Shown here: positions 6,724-12,494 of the stretch, one piece after another
How positions within the stretch are numbered: position 1 is the stretch's first letter
Layout: each line of letters opens with the position of its first letter
From: a virus
Virus record (IMG/VR): IMGVR_UViG_3300003794_000008
Location: 1-34,110 of that record
Strand: one strand, 5' to 3'
DNA length: 34,110 nucleotides
Position numbers and translations under genes: made by a program
The notes under the pieces: generated by a model
Told to the model about the DNA's origin: nothing
The model's database searches: none
Seen by the model: only the letters and a program-made list of their open reading frames with translations

Positions 6724-7670
6724 GCGCGCTCTCCTTCGCCCGGGGCGTCCCAATCGATGGGGCCGGTGTCAGTGTTGGAGGAATCGGTGGCGGTGGCGCA
6801 GGTGCCGGCAGCGGCCTCGGTGGGCACGTCCTCGACCTGGCCGAACTTCTCGATGGCTCGGGTCTGCTCGTCGGTGAGCGAGCCCTTGGTCTTCACCATG
6901 TTGATGATCTGGCTCGCGGTCTTCTTGCCGCCGGTGATCAACGCGCCCCAGGTGGGCAGGTTCTCCGCGAACTTGTCCGCCGGGTACGCCGGCAGCTCGC
7001 GGGAGATCTGCTGCTGCGCCTCCTGCCGGACCGGAGTGGATTCCCCATCGATGACGCGACCTTCCATTTCCTCGGCGGTCGGCTGCGCGCCTACCGCTTC
7101 CGGGAACGCCTTGCGCAGCGCCAGCGCCTCGGCGCACTTCTCCAGCTGGCCGAAGGGACGCTTCTTCCACATGGCGTTCGGCGCATCGCTGTCGCGCTTC
7201 TGCGTGGCGTAGCTCTCCAGCCAGTAGGCCTTGGCCGAGTAGCGCACCGGGCTGCCGTTGACCAGGCGATAGACCGCGACGCTGCACCATTCCGGGTAGC
7301 GCACGTTGACCCCACCCAGGTTCTCTTCGATGGTCGGCCCGAAGCTGGCCTCATCCTGCCCCGCGTACTCCCCGGTGCGGTGGGCCTTCGTGCGGTACAG
7401 CTCGATGCCCGGCATGATCACATCGCGCATGCCGGCAGGACTGATGACACGGTTGCCCTGCTTCTTCTCGGGTACCCACATCGGCACGATATGCACCGGC
7501 TTGGTCATCGGGTCCAAGGCGCCGGCGCGGCAGTAGGCCAGCACCATGTCGACCGATTCGTCGGTGGCGCCCGGGTACAGGCTGGTCTTCAGCGCGGTTC
7601 GGATGGCCTCCGCCTGCTCGGCGGTCACAAGTTCGCCGCCGCGCTGCTTGAGGGGTGCGATGTTGCTCAT
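6720..7670 (-). CDS. recT: RecT/Bet-family single-strand annealing protein
   Basis: A 316-residue protein beginning MSNIAPLKQRGGELVTAEQAEAIRTAL. The core LAYCRAGALDPMTKPVHIVPMWVPEKK, the GMRDVIMPGIELYRTKAHRTGEYAG block and the segment FGQLEKCAEALALRKAFPEA are diagnostic of the Bet/RecT annealing family. These proteins bind single-stranded DNA and pair it with a complementary strand, working with the adjacent exonuclease in phage recombination. The tail from about 260 is variable and Thr/Ala-rich. ATG 7670 has a GGAG site six bases upstream. It is the first gene after a 260-bp leader holding a nut-like hairpin. Confidence 0.9.
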   Translation of the reverse strand: MSNIAPLKQRGGELVTAEQAEAIRTALKTSLYPGATDESVDMVLAYCRAGALDPMTKPVHIVPMWVPEKKQGNRVISPAGMRDVIMPGIELYRTKAHRTGEYAGQDEASFGPTIEENLGGVNVRYPEWCSVAVYRLVNGSPVRYSAKAYWLESYATQKRDSDAPNAMWKKRPFGQLEKCAEALALRKAFPEAVGAQPTAEEMEGRVIDGESTPVRQEAQQQISRELPAYPADKFAENLPTWGALITGGKKTASQIINMVKTKGSLTDEQTRAIEKFGQVEDVPTEAAAGTCATATDSSNTDTGPIDWDAPGEGERA

Positions 7671-7932
7671 TGATTGCTCCGGCCGGCGTCGCCGGCATGG
7701 TGGGTGGGTGTCACTGCGATCCATCCGGCTGCGGCCTCCCCGAGTGGATTACGGGGTTTTTGCCCTGGACCGGGAGGGCAATCCCGGCAGGCCGCATGCG
7801 GATGGATGCCGGTCTTTCCCGACTGTCAGCGGCGTTGCATCCGCACCACTCGTTGACCCATGAGCTTTCGCTGGGGCGGGTTACGTCTCCCGCGCGGCCC
7901 GATGCTGCAGCACCCCCGCCGTCTGGGTTCGA
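7671..7932 (-). promoter_or_regulatory. Structured non-coding leader of the recombination genes
   Basis: About 260 bp without a credible gene separate the KTSC gene from recT. On the minus (sense) strand it carries a boxB-like hairpin at 7808-7823, closed by an outer stem GGATGC/GCATCC, and further GC-rich inverted repeats. No good promoter is seen. It may act as an untranslated leader controlling antitermination or translation of the recombination pair. Confidence 0.45.
7808..7831 (-). promoter_or_regulatory. nut-like element, copy B
   Basis: On the sense (minus) strand CGCTGACA is followed at once by GTCGG-GAAAGA-CCGGC, a 5-bp stem with a GAAAGA loop. The same flank and loop recur at 8252-8275 with a compensating base-pair change. 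It resembles lambda boxA plus boxB, placed within a PL operon in the correct orientation. Confidence 0.45.
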
Positions 7933-8226
7933 TCAGGCGGCCAGCTGCTGCTCGGCGACCTTGTGGTACGGGTACTTGTCCGGGAACGGCTTGATGAAGC
8001 CTCCGAAGTGCTTGCCGATGGAATCCGCGTTCTTGAACGCCTCGAACTCGGCAGCGCTGAAGCTCTCGTAGTGGTAGACCGATCCGGGGCCACGGGCAGC
8101 GCCGGTACCGCGCTTGAAGCAGATGGCGAGGGTGCTGGTTTCGGGGTCGTGGCCGATGCTGTGGATCTGGGAGGAATCGACGTCGATCAGCTGGATGCGG
8201 CGCGGGGCCGGCGAGGTGTCGGTCAT
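7933..8226 (-). CDS. KTSC-domain protein
   Basis: A 97-residue protein containing a KTSC domain: VDSSQIHSIGHDPETSTLAICFKRG, a VYHYESFSAAEFEAF segment and NADSIGKHFGGFIKPFPDKYPYHKV at the end, in the order and spacing seen in this family. KTSC domains are short and occur alone or fused to phage and plasmid proteins; their function is unproven, with nucleic-acid-related roles proposed. ATG 8226 has an AGGAG site. Upstream lies an unusual inverted repeat (8241-8264) that could fold over the leader. Confidence 0.8.
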   Translation of the reverse strand: MTDTSPAPRRIQLIDVDSSQIHSIGHDPETSTLAICFKRGTGAARGPGSVYHYESFSAAEFEAFKNADSIGKHFGGFIKPFPDKYPYHKVAEQQLAA

Positions 8227-8240
8227 GGTGTGCTCCTGGG

Positions 8241-8275
8241 CGGAAAGAGGTGCCCGTCTTTCCGGGCTGTCAGCG
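8241..8275 (-). promoter_or_regulatory. nut-like element copy A with an alternative 8-bp hairpin
   Basis: Sense (minus) strand: CGCTGACA, then GCCCG-GAAAGA-CGGGC (8252-8267), the second copy of the element at 7808-7831. A competing 8-bp stem pairs CGGAAAGA (loop side) with TCTTTCCG, covering 8241-8264. The two stems exclude each other and end just before the AGGAG ribosome site of the KTSC gene, so a two-state leader is possible. Confidence 0.45.
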
Positions 8276-8307
8276 CTGCGCTACAGGGGAGCGCGCAGGG
8301 CAGGGGA

Positions 8308-8571
8308 TCAGTAGTCGCTGCTGGCCAAGAAACCGGGTTCATCGCCGTGTTCGACCAGGAACTGGCGGATGGACGTCATTTCCCCGGTGGCCACTTCGTT
8401 CTCGTCAAATGCAGGGATGGGCTTGTCCAGGTCCTCGTCGGACAGTTCAATCGGATAGCCGGCAGCGATATCGACCTCTTCCCCGCAGTGATCGCGGTAG
8501 GCCCGGATCGCTTCTTCGGGGGAGGAGGCTGCGTAAAGGTCGCTGTCATCGACGGCATAGGCTTTCAGCAC
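8308..8571 (-). CDS. Acidic early phage protein, unknown function
   Basis: An 87-residue acidic protein starting at GTG 8571 with a GGAG site seven bases upstream; no ATG is near. The sequence (LKAYAVDDSDLYAASSPEEAIRAYRDHCGEEVD, then TSIRQFLVEHGDEPGFLASSDY) fits a small alpha/beta protein seen in related phages without assigned function. It is separated from the genes on both sides by short gaps, not overlaps. Confidence 0.65.
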   Translation of the reverse strand: MLKAYAVDDSDLYAASSPEEAIRAYRDHCGEEVDIAAGYPIELSDEDLDKPIPAFDENEVATGEMTSIRQFLVEHGDEPGFLASSDY

Positions 8572-8586
8572 GTTCGTTCTCCTCGA

Positions 8587-9114
8587 TCAGGCGGCAGCCA
8601 GGTCTTCCTGCTGCTGGGGTTCTTCGTCAGCCTTGCCGGGCTGGAGGGTCAGGACCACCGACTCGCGAATCAGCGCTTCGGTGAGCTCGGCGACCTCGTC
8701 GGGGGCGACGTTGGCGGAGGCCTTGAACGTCAGCTCGACGCTGCCGCCTTCCTTCGGAGCTATGACGAACTTCTTGAGCTTCACGTCCACGAGGAAGATC
8801 GGCTGGGTGCTTTCGAGCTCACCGTTGATCTGGAGCTCATAGCCTTTGAACTCGTGGCCGACCTTGAGCGGTTCCAGGCTGGGAATCTTGATCTCGGTCA
8901 GGTGCTCACCGATGGTCGGCAGCGACTGCTGCTCGCCCGCCTTGGGCTTGCGGAACAGTGCCTTGCGCAGCTCTTTGTCGAAGTGATCCAGGACCGTGTT
9001 GCCGGTGCTGGTGACGAAGGTGACGTCGACCGCCAGCGAGCGCTCGTCACCGTGCCGCTCGATGCGCACGTTGACGTTTCCGATCACGGCGGGGTTTTTG
9101 TCCAGATGGAACAT
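8587..9114 (-). CDS. Conserved phage protein of the recombination operon
   Basis: A 175-residue protein starting at ATG 9114 (MFHLDKNPAVIGNVNVRIERHGDE) behind a GAGG site. It is rich in beta strand: RSLAVDVTFVTS, HEFKGYELQINGELESTQPIFLVDVKLKKFVIAP, GGSVELTFKASANV. The C-terminus is helical and Gln/Glu-rich. Homologues near phage RecT and exonuclease genes are usually unnamed. A DNA- or protein-binding accessory role is only inferred from position. The open frame extends to 9234 but an Arg-rich, poorly coding stretch argues against that. Confidence 0.65.
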   Translation of the reverse strand: MFHLDKNPAVIGNVNVRIERHGDERSLAVDVTFVTSTGNTVLDHFDKELRKALFRKPKAGEQQSLPTIGEHLTEIKIPSLEPLKVGHEFKGYELQINGELESTQPIFLVDVKLKKFVIAPKEGGSVELTFKASANVAPDEVAELTEALIRESVVLTLQPGKADEEPQQQEDLAAA

Positions 9115-9152
9115 GGGAACCTCGTAGGTTGGGCCGGCCGCGCCGGCAGTGG

Positions 9153-9398
9153 TTACTGCAGATCGCAGGGGACGGCCGGAACCGGAACCGCGGCGGTGGC
9201 GGTGGAGCGCAGGGCGTGCTCGGCGCGGATCCACTCCAAAGTCGTGAGGTAGACCAGCCCGGCCAGGACGGCGCGCGCCAGCAGCATTCCGGCGTAGCTG
9301 TCGGCCATGAAGGCCAGGCCGGCGCCGGCGGCGGCAACGCCGCAGCAGGTGGCGGCGATGAGGAGAGGCAGCAGGATCAGCAGGCGTTCGCGGCTCAC
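9153..9398 (-). CDS. Small two-helix membrane protein
   Basis: An 81-residue protein read from GTG 9398, which overlaps the upstream stop as GTGA. It has two hydrophobic helices: LLILLPLLIAATCCGVAAAGAGLAF and YAGMLLARAVLAGLVYL, then a short Ala/Val-rich tail. This is an inner-membrane hairpin protein. It is coupled with the 42-residue membrane protein just upstream, which suggests the two act together in the membrane. Function is unknown. Confidence 0.6.
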   Translation of the reverse strand: MSRERLLILLPLLIAATCCGVAAAGAGLAFMADSYAGMLLARAVLAGLVYLTTLEWIRAEHALRSTATAAVPVPAVPCDLQ

Positions 9399-9523
9399 GA
9401 GAACACCGCCTGTGCCATCAGCGTCCCTGCGATGCCCAACACCAGGCCCACAACCGCGCCGTAGAAGGCGAACTCGCGAGACATGCCGGCGGTTTCCGCG
9501 GCGATGATTTCTTCGAACTTCAT
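9395..9523 (-). CDS. Small single-pass membrane protein of 42 residues
   Basis: A short gene reads MKFEEIIAAETAGMSREFAF followed by a hydrophobic helix (GAVVGLVLGIAGTLMAQAVF). ATG 9523 overlaps the upstream stop as ATGA and its own stop overlaps the next GTG, so it is held in a chain of coupled genes. A charged amphipathic start and one membrane helix are clear. Function is unknown. Confidence 0.65.
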   Translation of the reverse strand: MKFEEIIAAETAGMSREFAFYGAVVGLVLGIAGTLMAQAVFS

Positions 9524-9729
9524 GCCGCCTCCGGACCGCTCGGGGTGGTGAACTCGTCCCTGAACTGCCGGCGCAGGCGCAGCGCGTTGTTGAGGACGGA
9601 CAGACCCCGGTTACCCTCGCGCTGCTCCGCATTGAGGCGGCGGAACAGCGGGGCAGGGTTCAATCCGGTGCTGGCGATCGCGTCCCGGACAGCGCGGAAC
9701 TCGCCGATGTGGCGGACGTTGGTGCTCAT
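9520..9729 (-). CDS. Small early phage protein, unknown function
   Basis: A 69-residue basic protein from ATG 9729 (MSTNVRHIGEFRAVRDAIASTGLNPAPLFRRLNAEQREGNRG), overlapping the upstream stop as ATGA. Helical and Arg-rich (LNNALRLRRQFRDEF), which could fit nucleic-acid contact. No defined motif. Confidence 0.6.
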   Translation of the reverse strand: MSTNVRHIGEFRAVRDAIASTGLNPAPLFRRLNAEQREGNRGLSVLNNALRLRRQFRDEFTTPSGPEAA

Positions 9730-9929
9730 GACGGCTCCTTGGAGGTCGTGATCTGGATGCGACGCAGGCCGGCCAGCAGCTCGTCGCTGACGGTTTCGTC
9801 GTTGGTGGAGAAGCGGCAGTCGCCCAGTTCCAGCTGCTGCAGGTAGCGACCTGCGTTGGTCATCGGCTCGGGCCGTGCAGAGAGCAGGCCGCCGAAGATC
9901 GAAAGGAAGGGGTTGAAGTGCGGGGTCAT
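9726..9929 (-). CDS. Small early phage protein, unknown function
   Basis: A 67-residue protein from ATG 9929 (MTPHFNPFLSIFGGLLSARPEPMTNAGRYLQQLELGD), overlapping the end of the first gene in the operon. No motif is recognised. The N-terminus is mildly hydrophobic but too short for a confident membrane helix. Confidence 0.55.
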   Translation of the reverse strand: MTPHFNPFLSIFGGLLSARPEPMTNAGRYLQQLELGDCRFSTNDETVSDELLAGLRRIQITTSKEPS

Positions 9930-10348
9930 GCCGCGCGCTCCAGGTCGGCGTTGCCCAACAGCAGCTCGCCATCGGCATGCGGCTGCTGCACCGCGAAGGG
10001 ATTGATCAGGGCGCGGACGCGGTCGATCTCTTCCTGCCGGGCGGCGCGGCGCATCTGCAGCGCCACGGTGGTCATTCCAGAACGGTCGCTACGGGCATCC
10101 CGTCCGGTCGGGACGATGTCGATCGCATCGCCCAGCATCTGCAGCTGATGCCGCCGGGCAGCTTCCCAGGCCAGCTCGCAGTTACCGCCAGTCGCCCAAT
10201 GGGCTCCGAGGTAGGCAACCTCGCAGCCCGGCATGGCCAGGCCGTGGCTCAGCAGCTGCGCGGCGAGAATGGATGCGAGGTGGCGCTGGAAGCGGATCTC
10301 ATCGGCGGGTTGGGCCGGGGGGTTGGAGTTGGCAGCGGGCTGGTCCAT
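9926..10348 (-). CDS. First gene of the PL operon, unknown function
   Basis: A 140-residue protein, the first gene after PL. ATG 10348 has GGAG six bases upstream and lies about 44 nt after the predicted transcription start. The N-terminus is Pro/Asn-rich; the middle is helical (RFQRHLASILAAQLLSHGLAMPGCEVAYLGAHW and CELAWEAARRHQLQMLGDAIDIV). In lambda this position holds the N antiterminator, but the sequence is not Arg-rich at the N-terminus and does not look like N. Function is unknown. Confidence 0.7.
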   Translation of the reverse strand: MDQPAANSNPPAQPADEIRFQRHLASILAAQLLSHGLAMPGCEVAYLGAHWATGGNCELAWEAARRHQLQMLGDAIDIVPTGRDARSDRSGMTTVALQMRRAARQEEIDRVRALINPFAVQQPHADGELLLGNADLERAA

Positions 10349-10398
10349 GACGGTCTCCGTCGCCCTGCCTCGGAGTGAGGTCGCTTGGGCGTTGGCGC

Positions 10399-10417
10399 AT
10401 TAAACACCCCGTTTAAT
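10399..10417. promoter_or_regulatory. Operator OL1 (over the PL -10)
   Basis: A perfect inverted repeat ATTAAAC-ACCCC-GTTTAAT, 7-bp arms and 5-bp centre, covering the -10 of PL. Probably a CI/Cro binding site. The same 19-bp layout occurs at 12092-12110. Confidence 0.75.
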
Positions 10418-10428
10418 CCGGAAGTCAA
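10399..10428 (-). promoter_or_regulatory. PL, leftward early promoter
   Basis: On the minus strand TTGACT (10428-10423) and TTTAAT (10404-10399) are 18 bp apart, predicting a start near 10392 and a leader of about 44 nt before ATG 10348. Operators cover both boxes. The promoter closely parallels PR at 12082-12110. Confidence 0.75.
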
Positions 10429-10441
10429 CACCATGTTTAAA
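10423..10441. promoter_or_regulatory. Operator OL2 (over the PL -35)
   Basis: On the minus strand TTTAAAC-ATGGT-GTTGACT, an imperfect version of the 19-bp operator overlapping the -35. It is nearly identical to 12069-12087 at PR and sits 24 bp centre-to-centre from OL1. A 12-bp perfect palindrome ATGTTTAAACAT lies at 10433-10444. Confidence 0.6.
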
Positions 10442-10449
10442 CATCGGGC

Positions 10450-10482
10450 AAAAAAATCCCGGGTGCCGTAGCTGCCCGGGAT
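10450..10482 (-). terminator. Intrinsic terminator of the lysogenic operon
   Basis: On the minus strand an 8-bp perfect stem ATCCCGGG/CCCGGGAT (10475-10482 with 10456-10463) is followed by seven T residues (10456-10450). It starts 8 bp after the lipoprotein stop, so it ends the repressor operon just before PL. Confidence 0.85.
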
Positions 10483-10490
10483 GCTGTGAG

Positions 10491-10964
10491 TCAGAAGGTC
10501 GGTTCTATTACCGGCGGTGACTCCGCGGAAGGGAAGGAAAGCCGGTACTTGCGAGTCGTGCCGGCCTCCACGAAAACCTCAATCGAGCGGCGACGGGCGA
10601 GGGTAGCCTTCGAGTTGTTGAGCCCACACAGCCCAGGACCGTCGATACCAGTGACTGTGAGTAGATGGCGCCCAGGCCGCAGGTTGAAGGACGCCGATTC
10701 AGCAGTATTGAGGTGCGCCGCAATCTGCTCGTCGATCATCAGCCCAAAGGCGCATTTGCTTCCGACGGCGCCTACGTCTCGGGTGACGACAACGGTACCG
10801 GTCTCCGTCCCCTGGGGTGGGATCGGAAAGACCCGATCCGCCGGCACCGGTCGGACCAAAGCGGCGTCGGGCTGCTTGGTCGGCATGAAGCATGCGGCCA
10901 GGGTGATCGCCCCCAGGCACGTGAGTAGTAGCTTTGCGGCCGATGCTAGACGTGGTGCGTTCAT
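10491..10964 (-). CDS. Lipoprotein encoded in the repressor operon
   Basis: A 157-residue protein with a lipoprotein signal: basic start, hydrophobic core (AAKLLLTCLGAI) and lipobox LAAC with lipidated Cys25. There is no Asp at +2, so outer-membrane location is expected. The mature part is beta-rich (KCAFGLMIDEQIAAHLNTAESASFNLRPG, HLLTVTGIDGPG, SIEVFVEAG) and resembles DUF2846-like lipoproteins. ATG 10964 overlaps the stop of the membrane protein upstream, and a terminator follows. Expression from the repressor operon means it should be made in lysogens. A receptor-masking or superinfection-exclusion role, as for other phage lipoproteins, is inferred. Confidence 0.8.
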   Translation of the reverse strand: MNAPRLASAAKLLLTCLGAITLAACFMPTKQPDAALVRPVPADRVFPIPPQGTETGTVVVTRDVGAVGSKCAFGLMIDEQIAAHLNTAESASFNLRPGRHLLTVTGIDGPGLCGLNNSKATLARRRSIEVFVEAGTTRKYRLSFPSAESPPVIEPTF

Positions 10965-11179
10965 CCGAAGAACCCTTTGTTTGGCCGGAATTCTGGGATA
11001 GCCGTATTGGGCACCCCGGCTTCGCGGACCTGGCCAGCCAGCAGCTCGTTGGTCCGCTTTTGCTCAGCCAGAATCTGCTGAAGAAGCCTCTTGATGGCGA
11101 ATATGGCGAAAGGCACGAACAACCACAGCAGGCCCAACGCTACCCAGACAAGCACCAACGCACCGCTTCCAGAACCCAT
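10961..11179 (-). CDS. Small membrane protein of the repressor operon
   Basis: A 72-residue protein with one membrane helix (ALVLVWVALGLLWLFVPFAIFAI) followed by a basic, coiled-coil-like segment (KRLLQQILAEQKRTNELLAGQV). ATG 11179 has an AGGAG site. Its stop overlaps the lipoprotein start as ATGA, so the pair is co-translated and may work together at the envelope in the lysogen. Confidence 0.7.
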   Translation of the reverse strand: MGSGSGALVLVWVALGLLWLFVPFAIFAIKRLLQQILAEQKRTNELLAGQVREAGVPNTAIPEFRPNKGFFG

Positions 11180-11188
11180 CGCTCGCTC

Positions 11189-11557
11189 CTATTCGATCCC
11201 GACATCCAAGCCGCCGCGCACCAGCCCAGCGTCATCGAAGGCGATGCCCTCAACCCGGCATTCCCGTCCTCGTTCCATCTTGACCAGCAATGCATCGAGC
11301 TCGGTGTCGGTCAGGCATTCAACAATGCCGTGCACGTGGGCCGTCTCCTGCCTGACCAGCCACATCAGCCAGTACATGCGGCCAAGATCTCTGATCCTGG
11401 CGTAGAGCACGTCACGCTGGAGCGCGTTCAGACCGGCTGGCTCGGTGCTATCGGGCGTGACGACGGTTAACCGCCTCGGTCGCTTCCCTGTCCGCGCCCC
11501 CAGCGCCGACGCAACGGCTGCCGCCATATCCTTCATCTCACGCTCGCTTACCGACAT
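11189..11557 (-). CDS. Unknown protein downstream of the repressor
   Basis: A 122-residue protein starting at ATG 11557, with a perfect AGGAGG site placed inside the last codons of the repressor gene, three bases after whose stop the gene begins. It has an N-terminal helix (SEREMKDMAAAVASALGART), a helical centre (LQRDVLYARIRDLGRMYWLMWLVRQETAHVHGIVECLTDTELDALL) and an acidic beta tail. No membrane helix or known motif. It is expected to be made with the repressor. Confidence 0.7.
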   Translation of the reverse strand: MSVSEREMKDMAAAVASALGARTGKRPRRLTVVTPDSTEPAGLNALQRDVLYARIRDLGRMYWLMWLVRQETAHVHGIVECLTDTELDALLVKMERGRECRVEGIAFDDAGLVRGGLDVGIE

Positions 11558-11560
11558 CGT

Positions 11561-12037
11561 TCATCCTCCTGATCGGAACTTGGCGATGACGTTGCGTCCA
11601 GCTGCAGCCAGGTCCTTGTCCCCCTCGATCCCCTGCGCCCAGCGCTCCATGACCTCCGCTGTGGCGACATCGATCAACCTTTCGCGATCTTCGTCGGGGA
11701 TGGGATCAAGGACCATGTCGTTCACATAGTCGATCAACCTCACCGTGGTGGCGATGATCGTTCGCTGCAGTCCCGCAGACTGAGACTGACTCGGGCGCTC
11801 GCCGCCCACGTACATCGGCAGCGACCCTTCTAAGATCCAGGTGGCGCTGATCCCCAAGGCCTGCTGGGCTTTCGATGCACCGGCGGCGCTCACGCCCGTT
11901 GCCCGGCTCTCCCAGTTCTTCACGGTCTGCGGGGACTGCCCGAGCGAGCGAGCTAGCTCGGATTGCCCCCGAATGGGTTGGTCGAGCCGTTGGGCGGCGT
12001 CGTAGAGCCGCTTCATCGAGGGGTGCATGGATGCCAT
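11561..12037 (-). CDS. cI: CI-like phage repressor, short form
   Basis: A 158-residue protein with an XRE-type helix-turn-helix at about 26-42 (QSELARSLGQSPQTVKNWESR) and the following ISATWILEG segment typical of phage repressors. The C-terminal part (TIIATTVRLIDYVND, EDRERLIDVATAEVMERW) is helical and has no S24/LexA Ser-Lys protease motif, so RecA-stimulated self-cleavage is not expected. ATG 12037 is preceded by AGGA at nine bases; ATGs at 12028 and 12016 are alternatives. It is divergent from the Cro-like gene across the operators and should maintain lysogeny by binding the 19-bp sites at PL and PR. Confidence 0.85.
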   Translation of the reverse strand: MASMHPSMKRLYDAAQRLDQPIRGQSELARSLGQSPQTVKNWESRATGVSAAGASKAQQALGISATWILEGSLPMYVGGERPSQSQSAGLQRTIIATTVRLIDYVNDMVLDPIPDEDRERLIDVATAEVMERWAQGIEGDKDLAAAGRNVIAKFRSGG

Positions 12038-12053
12038 GCGCCATTGTCCTGTG

Positions 12054-12072
12054 ACTAAACAGGGCGTTGTTA
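12054..12072. promoter_or_regulatory. Operator OR3-like site
   Basis: ACTAAAC-AGGGC-GTTGTTA has one good half-site and one poor one. It is the operator nearest the repressor gene, a position suited to control of the repressor's own promoter. It overlaps the next site by four bases. Confidence 0.45.
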
Positions 12073-12087
12073 CACGTGGTGTTGACT
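12069..12087. promoter_or_regulatory. Operator OR2 (over the PR -35)
   Basis: GTTACAC-GTGGT-GTTGACT overlaps the PR -35 and matches the OL2 site at 10423-10441 in 16 of 19 positions when read on its sense strand. Confidence 0.55.
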
Positions 12088-12110
12088 GTGGATTAAACAT
12101 GGCGTGTAAT
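12082..12110 (+). promoter_or_regulatory. PR, rightward early promoter
   Basis: TTGACT (12082-12087) and TGTAAT (12105-12110) are exactly 17 bp apart. The expected start is about 12117, which is the A of the Cro-like ATG, so the message is probably leaderless. Operators cover both boxes. Confidence 0.8.
12092..12110. promoter_or_regulatory. Operator OR1 (over the PR -10)
   Basis: ATTAAAC-ATGGC-GTGTAAT, a 19-bp inverted repeat with one mismatch between arms, covering the -10 of PR. Same half-site as OL1. Confidence 0.7.
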
Positions 12111-12116
12111 GCCGCC

Positions 12117-12344
12117 ATGAACGCCAAAGCCCTGATCGAAGTGCATCCCGACGCCCAGCTGATCGAACAGCTGGGCGGACCGGCCGTTGTGGCTCGCGCG
12201 CTCGGCTTCGAAATGCCGGGTGGGGTCCAGCGGGTCCACAACTGGAAGTCCCGGGGCATCCCCCCCCTGATCAGGCTCACGCGTAAGGACGTGTTCGAGC
12301 CCCTGTCTGGTGACGAGGCCGGGCAGGTGGATGTAGCCGCGTGA
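12117..12344 (+). CDS. cro: Cro-like repressor
   Basis: A 75-residue protein (MNAKALIEVHPDAQLIEQLGGPAVVARALGFE) with a helix-turn-helix formed by LIEQLGGPAVVARALGF and VQRVHNWKSRGIPP, as in Cro/YdaS-type regulators. It is the first gene from PR and divergent from the CI-like gene, the standard Cro position, and should repress the repressor gene to commit to lytic growth. No Shine-Dalgarno sequence precedes the ATG, which coincides with the predicted transcription start. Upstream in-frame ATGs lie inside the promoter and cannot be used from PR. Confidence 0.8.
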   Translation: MNAKALIEVHPDAQLIEQLGGPAVVARALGFEMPGGVQRVHNWKSRGIPPLIRLTRKDVFEPLSGDEAGQVDVAA

Positions 12345-12362
12345 GCCAGCTCTACGCCCCTT

Positions 12363-12474
12363 CCCAGCCTGCCCGTGCGTGTGGTGACCACGGGCTTCCG
12401 GCTGGGTGGGGCACCCCTTCCTTGAGTTGATCGTTTCCATGGCGCACATCGTGCGCCGCTGACGCCCAGGCGTC
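12363..12474 (+). promoter_or_regulatory. Three tandem RNA hairpins in the right early leader
   Basis: The 150-bp gap between cro and the CII-like gene holds three strong inverted repeats: a two-part stem at 12363-12406 (CCCAGCC with GGCTGGG, inner GCCCGTG with CACGGGC), GGCGCAC-ATC-GTGCGCC at 12441-12457, and GACGCC-CA-GGCGTC at 12461-12474. None has a T tract, so they are not standard terminators. CGCTGAC before the third echoes the nut-like elements of the left operon. An antitermination role is inferred. Confidence 0.5.
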
Positions 12475-12494
12475 TCCAATCGAGAAATCCGCCC

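Noticed and set aside
5416-7212. 598-codon plus-strand open frame over the recombination genes
   Set aside because: Antisense to the exonuclease and RecT genes, whose motifs are unmistakable; long antisense frames are expected in GC-rich DNA.
7963-9252. 429-codon plus-strand open frame
   Set aside because: Antisense to the KTSC gene and two others; the protein is Gly/Asp/Leu-rich without motifs or a good ribosome site.
9926-10348. N-type antiterminator at the first PL gene
   Set aside because: The position fits, but the N-terminus is Pro/Asn-rich and lacks the Arg-rich motif that binds boxB.
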